NCBI GenBank assembly: GCA_034769895.1 | Contig: CM068372.1 | Location: 234,998,843 to 235,062,842, forward strand | Reading direction: 5' to 3' | Source: Magicicada septendecula | Taxonomy: Eukaryota; Arthropoda; Insecta; Hemiptera; Cicadidae | Length of the DNA stretch: 64,000 nucleotides | Shown here: positions 53,590-64,000 of the stretch, piece after piece | Position numbering within the stretch: position 1 is the first letter of the stretch | Layout: every line of letters starts with the position of its first letter | Position numbers and translations under genes: made by a program | Notes under the pieces: generated by a model | What the model was told of the DNA's origin: nothing | Database searches by the model: none | The model's input: the letters and a program-made list of their open reading frames with translations, nothing else

Positions 53590-56582
53590 TCAAATTTGAT
53601 TCATAAAATTGATTTATAAGTATGTTTTGAAAATGAAAATATTAGATTTATTTTATGAAGACTGGCGCCAAATTGTTAATAGGTTACTTTAACCATGAAC
53701 ATAATATATTTTCATCAATAAATTATCAAAGGTCAGTAAACAGAGTATACAGTATTTTATTATGCAAATGATCACTAGGAAAATGGGTTTCGTATACCAG
53801 TGGGTACAACAGCTGGCTAATAACGTAGAGGCCACAGGATCGATTCTCGAGCAGCACCGTAAAACCCAAAACAAACACGTACCCAGTTTACAGGTCCTGT
53901 ACCCGAGAGAGTACGTACCTGGAATGAGATTCTGGAGTAATAATGGGTGGCTGAAATCACCACAGTACCATCCTTTTAAGTCGTACCGCTCAAGTCCTTT
54001 GCCTATTCTGCAACTCGTCCTAAACAACGTCGGTGTTACAAAAAGGAGCCATTATTATTATTATTATTATGGAAAACATTTTAAGAGTTGTGATAACTCA
54101 AAATTGATTAAGATGGTGAAAACAGAACCTAAAATTTTTATCTGTTTCATCATAATGCTTTCACTAAATCCTATCTGTCAATCAGTTTAACATGTACGTA
54201 AATGGTTACAGCGTGAACTACTCGGAAAGTGCGTAGGATTTACCGAAAGAGGGTGTGAAAATTAATTCTTCCAATATTTTCAGACTTCTGGAGAACATAT
54301 ATGTGAGAAAGATTTTTAATAAACACACACAGAGAAATCGACGTCTGTAGTTTCAGATAAATGTTGATTGAAACAGTTTTATTTTTTTAGAATTTTTTCT
54401 CTGGAAACCTTGTCAGTCGGCATGAAACTGTGTAGAAGTCCAACAGTATTAAAAAAATCCTATTTTCTCTATTATGTAGTCGATGGTGGCGGGGAAATTC
54501 GTGTATTCTCATAATTATTTAAATAATTTCAGTCCAAACCGCAAGCTTTGTTAAACTGTTTAGGTAATAGTCACAGTAAAATCTGCTGTCACGTGATTTT
54601 TTTTCTTTCAGAACTTACGGTTATTGTCAAATGCTGTACATTATAATTTTAAAGTGTCTGTGCAACGCAAATTATACACAATCATTGGCGTTGGCACTGC
54701 GTGTTTGTATTTTGTGAATCAGCATTACTGAAATGTTCCAATAGACTTACAGGTATCATTAAGTCGTTATTCTGAGTAGGATATAGACGATCTGACCTAG
54801 ACCACGTTGAGGAGCCGACTACGCTACGCCGAGTATAACTTACATTTACTTATAACTGCGTTTAATAAAACATTTATTAAGCGTTATTAATTATGTTTCA
54901 GAAATTTCACACTTTGATATTAGCCTACACCACATGACTCTAAGAGGACCTGTAACTTTTTTGTTTAAATTTATTGGGAATTTCTTTAAAAACTATGAGG
55001 AAATTACCTGTTTTCATTGCATCCTCTGTTTTGGATGGTAGAGAAATAACTGGGACGCTCATAACAACTTTTAATCACAGGCTTATAAAGATTAGTCAGT
55101 CTGCGATGTTCACGTTCAAAAAATAAAAGATTTAATTGAAAACCAGAAATTCTTTACTGTTGACTGCGCTTTATCATAGATTTGTTTTCAGAAGTTGCCG
55201 GCTGTTATATTGTACCGCGTTTTGCAAATACGTTCACACAATGTAAAGCAAATTAACCAGTACATACCAGTAATGTTAGTAACTAACCAATAATGTTAGT
55301 CTTTTGTATCTACTGTTAACACCGCGTCAGTGAATGAACTAAGCAACAATAGAATGAACAGTATGTGAAACCGAATGTTACCAAGTGTGTCTCCGCTCAC
55401 GTACAGCATAACTACGTGCGAGGGCTATAGGTGCATGAGTTGGGAAACCGCGCAACTAGGAGTAAATATTAGTATTTGAAAAAATCGCTTCTTCACTGAC
55501 CCAACAGCGTATCTAACTTCACCACTGCTTATAATTAGCTACTTCCCTTGGCAAGTGCGACGTTTATCCTCACGTGCTGCCTGATATCATCCAACGTATT
55601 GGCTCTTCATCACCCCTTACCCACTAAGTAGCATTTAAAATGATATACCCTTAAACAGCCTCTTAACTGTCCTACTGTCTTCCTTTATTTAACCAGCAAT
55701 TTCAGTCTCTACACTTTAATGTACGAGTTAAACTTATAATCTGTCTAAACAGTAAGAAGATTGCTTTCGAATCTATCCAGCAGATTTGTTTCTGGTTTAT
55801 GTAGTATCCTGGTACATTGGAAAAGAGGCTTGATTGTAGTATCAGAAATTATTATCTTGATTGTGTGATTTTAACCTCCTCTTCAAGATTTTATCCAAGA
55901 CGAACTACCCTCTTCCCGTCTGTTATTATTCTTGTTCTTATTCTTCTTGCCGATTGTTTCATAAATCGTTTCCAGTGGTATTAAAAACTTGATCCTAGCC
56001 GAATCAAGATTTTCTAAATACATAATGCTAACGTCTTTCTGATTTTCACTTTTTTGGTTTCCTTCATTTATTCGTATAAATAAAGGAAATGACACAGGAA
56101 ATATATAATATAAAACATGGGGCCATTAGTTGTTATGACACTAATACAGAGTATGCAAAGTAAAAAAATCAAATTTAAATGATAATACAGAAGTGGTGAG
56201 GCGTAATGGCATTTCTCCCCCCAACATTTTTTAATAAACTGAGTTAACAAACAATTTGGGCCTATTATTCTTTAGAAACTGTCAGTTGCTACCGGTGTTA
56301 ATAATGTTAATATTTAATTATAAAATTAAAATCAAAGTTCTGTAAGACTGATAACGTAGCATTACTATGACATATTTTAGAGAGACACGTTCGATATTTT
56401 ACGAACCATGGCTATTTGTTGTAGTTAGTAGACAACAAAAGGAACAGGGCTTACTGTAGTGGCAATATTAAAAGACAAATTCTTAAGTTGACTGTAATTA
56501 ATTTAAGGCTTCTGCGAACGTCGTCCATCAAAGAAAAAAGTTATATTATTTCATCTAAATGGGTACTACTTTTTTTTTTTTT
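53590..56582. other. No gene seen
   Basis: An open frame at 53,762-54,190 has no recognisable domain. It contains taccagtgggtacaacagct and ggatcgattctcg (about 53,797-53,855), weakly like pol III A/B boxes, but without a cloverleaf. A short (TTA)n lies at about 54,052-54,069. Otherwise this is plain AT-rich DNA. Confidence 0.4.
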
Positions 56583-56751
56583 CTTTTATGAATTTGCTGA
56601 CTGCTATAATTTTTTATTGTTCGACTAAGCTTTTCGTCATTACTGACATCTTCAGGTCTTAAACAAGTTGTTTAAGACCTGAAGATGTCAGTAATGACGA
56701 AAAGCTTAGTCGAACAATAAAAAATTATAGCAGTTAGCAAATTCATAAAAG
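56583..56751. repeat. 169-bp near-perfect palindrome
   Basis: Two arms of 84 bp are inverse copies with one mismatch, centred on a single base at 56,667. The arms contain acctgaagatgtcagtaatg and gacgaaaagcttagtcgaac. It is probably a foldback element or a head-to-head duplication of a transposon end. Confidence 0.95.
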
Positions 56752-60180
<3,429 letters not shown>

Positions 60181-60830
60181 ACAACAGTTTGCACAGACGA
60201 CAGGAATATTGTTCTTTACCAAAATCTCATTAACCGAGAGTGATGTGTGACAAGGTGCACTGTCATGATGCAGCATCCAGATGTTCACGCGGGCAACTCT
60301 TTTCCGCAGCCTTTCAAGAATTTCTCGGTAAAAATGGTGATTGACAGTCTGTCCTGTAGGCAAAAATTCCTTATGGAAAATGCCATTACTATCAAGGACG
60401 AAATGAACATGGTTTTGCTTTCAGATTTTTTCATTTTTGCTTTTTTGGGACGTGGTGAGTTTGGTGTGTGCCACTCCTCGCTTTGGCGTTTTTTTTTCTG
60501 GATCGTACTCAAAAATCCATTATTCATCACCAGTAATAACATTGTTTAGAAAATCAGGATCATTTTCTATTCGTCCTAGAAGATCATGCCACACTTCCAT
60601 CCTGTTGTCTTTCTGTTCAAGAGTGAGGTTTATTGGGACAAATTTCGCACAAGCTTTTTTCATTCCTAATTCGTTTGTGAAAATTTGATAAACTAATTTG
60701 ATTCAAATTTAATTGTTCTGCGATGATTATGACAGTTAATCGGCGGTCAGATTTGCGAGTAATTATGGTAAAACTGTTCATAAATAATAGAAGTGTTTTC
60801 CGACCCTTTTTCTCAGATTGAGTCATCGGC
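60181..60830 (-). mobile_element. mariner transposase remnant
   Basis: Reading leftward on the minus strand, three frames give pieces of a mariner transposase in the right order. They are SDRRLTVIIIAEQLNLNQ (helix-turn-helix region, about 60,760-60,700), IENDPDFLNNVITGDEW (first catalytic Asp, about 60,575-60,525) with EEWHTPNSPRPKKAKM, then TVNHHFYREILERLRKRV and MLHHDSAPCHTSLSVNEILV (second catalytic Asp, about 60,345-60,210). The C-terminal segment with the third Asp (normally in the SPDLAPCDFF region) is missing. Sequence diverges at about 60,190, so the copy is truncated there. Several frameshifts make it inactive. No terminal repeats are seen. Confidence 0.85.
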
Positions 60831-61820
60831 GGCAGGCGCTCATAGAACTATGCCGCCGCCCGACTTTCGTGGAACTGTCGACCACGTTATCTATTCCATC
60901 CACTTCCACCCCACCCCTTCACAATTCTCCTCCAACCATTTTCATTGCAGACAAGTTCGGTATCGCTCATATTTGCGCAATCAAAACAAACATTTTGGTT
61001 ATGGTTATGTCGATGTCGTTATGTCGTGGTTACGGTCGTAAACGTTATGCAAGGACTTGATTTCGGTGAGGTGATTAAAATGTTTTCTCAATATAAAGCG
61101 AGAAAAAAAGAATCTAACTAGAACTTTACATGAGTCTTAACAAATCCACAAGATATTTAACTGATTGTCTTTTTTGTGTAAATGATGTTAAATTTACCAT
61201 GCAAACTGTTATAATTTACCATGGCTTAATAAAACTGTTATAATTCTGTAACTACTTAGTTAATTTTTTCCTTATTAACTCTAAAACAATCTCTGAAAAA
61301 ATAGCCTCAGTTTTCAATTCTTGAGACTATTTCCAAAAACAGTAAGATATTTGAAATATTCCTAACTAAGAAATATATTGTAGTGTGTTTAAAGTCATCC
61401 CCTTGGAAACAAACGTAAGAGTAGCCTACGGGTGGTGAGGGGGGCGCTAAAATATAATTAGCCTAGGGCGCCAAGATACATTAATCCGGGCCTGCTTACT
61501 GTTTAAGGTTGATTCTAGTTTGAACCACTTATTTCTATCGTCGCGAATATTAACAAAAATATGACCCTGTTTCCACGTATATGGAAGTAACAAACTACGC
61601 GCTGCTTCACGCGAGCAAATAAAGCATAGCTAGCAGTACATCGGTTAACATATTTTATATTACCATGAAGTTTCAAATAGCGGGCTGTAAAACAATGCTA
61701 GCCCGCTTGTGTGCGTTACTTTCATTGTTATGTTCTCAAACCCTTGGCACGTCTTCGATAAGTTGGACGTATATCTCTTTGTGACTGGTCGGATGTAACA
61801 GCTGAGCAGATAAACACTAT
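60831..61820. other. No gene seen; transposon-end fragment
   Basis: Includes a MITE-like right end at about 61,436-61,494 (gggggcgctaaaat ... aatccgggcctg) resembling the end of the 53.2-kb element. No gene is recognised. Confidence 0.4.
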
Positions 61821-63630
<1,810 letters not shown>

Positions 63631-64000
63631 TAATTTTGATAAATAAAGTATCCTGATAAGAAGATCTTAATAATCCACTGTAGAAACGTAGATGAAATAT
63701 CTATAAGTGAAGAGGCTAGTTCAACGGGGTGGGGGTAATTTTCTATAAATGAAAATTATAGTTGAAGGGGGAGAGGATAATTTTTATATGTGTACTACGT
63801 TATCGGCTACAAAGTAGTAGTTTGTTGTTAAAATTCCTTTCCGGGCTGTTTGGCCGTAGTCCAATGTTTTGTGCAAAACCAGACGTTTCGGCAGTGCCGT
63901 CGACTGCCATCATCAGTGAAAATTGAGTGCGATAACGTGTGGTGGTATACGTTAGTGACCACAGTTCTGTGGTTAAGGCTGAATCAATAAGTGGAAAGAA
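63631..64000. other. Window end; partial element with hairpin motif
   Basis: AT-rich, then from 63,841 ccgggctgtttggccgtagtc followed by a hairpin-forming segment (63,885-63,916, minus strand). This matches the loop of the 6.6-kb foldback and looks like the terminus of a dispersed element continuing past the window. No gene is seen. Confidence 0.45.

Noticed and set aside
53780-53860. tRNA-like A/B boxes
   Set aside because: The match is weak and acceptor and anticodon stems do not pair.

Overview
The window looks like repeat-rich nuclear DNA from an animal, most likely an arthropod. The evidence is the mix of AT-rich non-coding sequence, very long (GT)n tracts, many short hAT-type DNA transposons, a mariner remnant, 3' ends of non-LTR retrotransposons, a Ty3/Gypsy-type LTR element and a large Polinton whose accessory genes resemble those of arthropod Polintons. 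I see no convincing host protein-coding gene. The arthropod call is inference from transposon style, not from a marker gene.

Left part (1-25,990): AT-rich sequence with layered small elements. There are short interspersed and tandem repeats (about 0.93-1.65 kb) and a LINE 3' end whose upstream piece is inverted (5.15-5.71 kb). A foldback lies at 6.59 kb and a pogo/Tigger-like element at 12.06-12.47 kb. A 25-bp-arm foldback family has two copies (13.9 and 20.7 kb). Five hAT-type elements (9.2, 15.3, 19.5, 21.4 and 22.5 kb) and a hAT-like MITE (23.6 kb) each have inverted ends and 8-bp target duplications. Several carry the last part of a hAT transposase on the minus strand, so they are internal-deletion derivatives.

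Middle (25,995-31,868): a complete-looking short LTR retrotransposon with two about 620-bp LTRs, a 4-bp target duplication, primer-binding site and polypurine tract. It carries a Gag-like gene with a long acidic tail and no recognisable pol, so it is a gag-only non-autonomous element. A LINE 3' end closed by an ATG-type tail follows closely.

Main element (34,511-52,178): a 17.7-kb Polinton (Maverick) with 0.82-0.85-kb terminal inverted repeats. Two small minus-strand genes (a Cys-ended protein and an OB-fold-like protein) lie to the left of a GC-rich spacer. To the right, all on the plus strand, are PolB, integrase with chromodomain, packaging ATPase, a DUF8207-like protein, a single-BIR (IAP-like) protein, a fibre-like protein with five shaft repeats, a phospholipase-A2 minor capsid protein, adenain-type protease, penton-like minor capsid protein, major capsid protein and two further proteins, one exonuclease-like. 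A tRNA-like gene sits just inside the right terminal repeat. The gene set covers replication, integration, particle assembly, packaging, membrane escape, attachment and possible control of host cell death. I treat it as a fossil: nearly complete, with about one recognised interruption (in PolB), and young by the near identity of its ends.

Right part (52,179-64,000): AT-rich flank with a small MITE (53.2 kb), a 169-bp near-perfect palindrome (56.58-56.75 kb), a 220-bp (GT)n tract, a decayed mariner transposase (60.2-60.8 kb, minus strand) and an array of about 165-bp tandem units (61.8-63.6 kb) related to the single unit at 1.3-1.65 kb.
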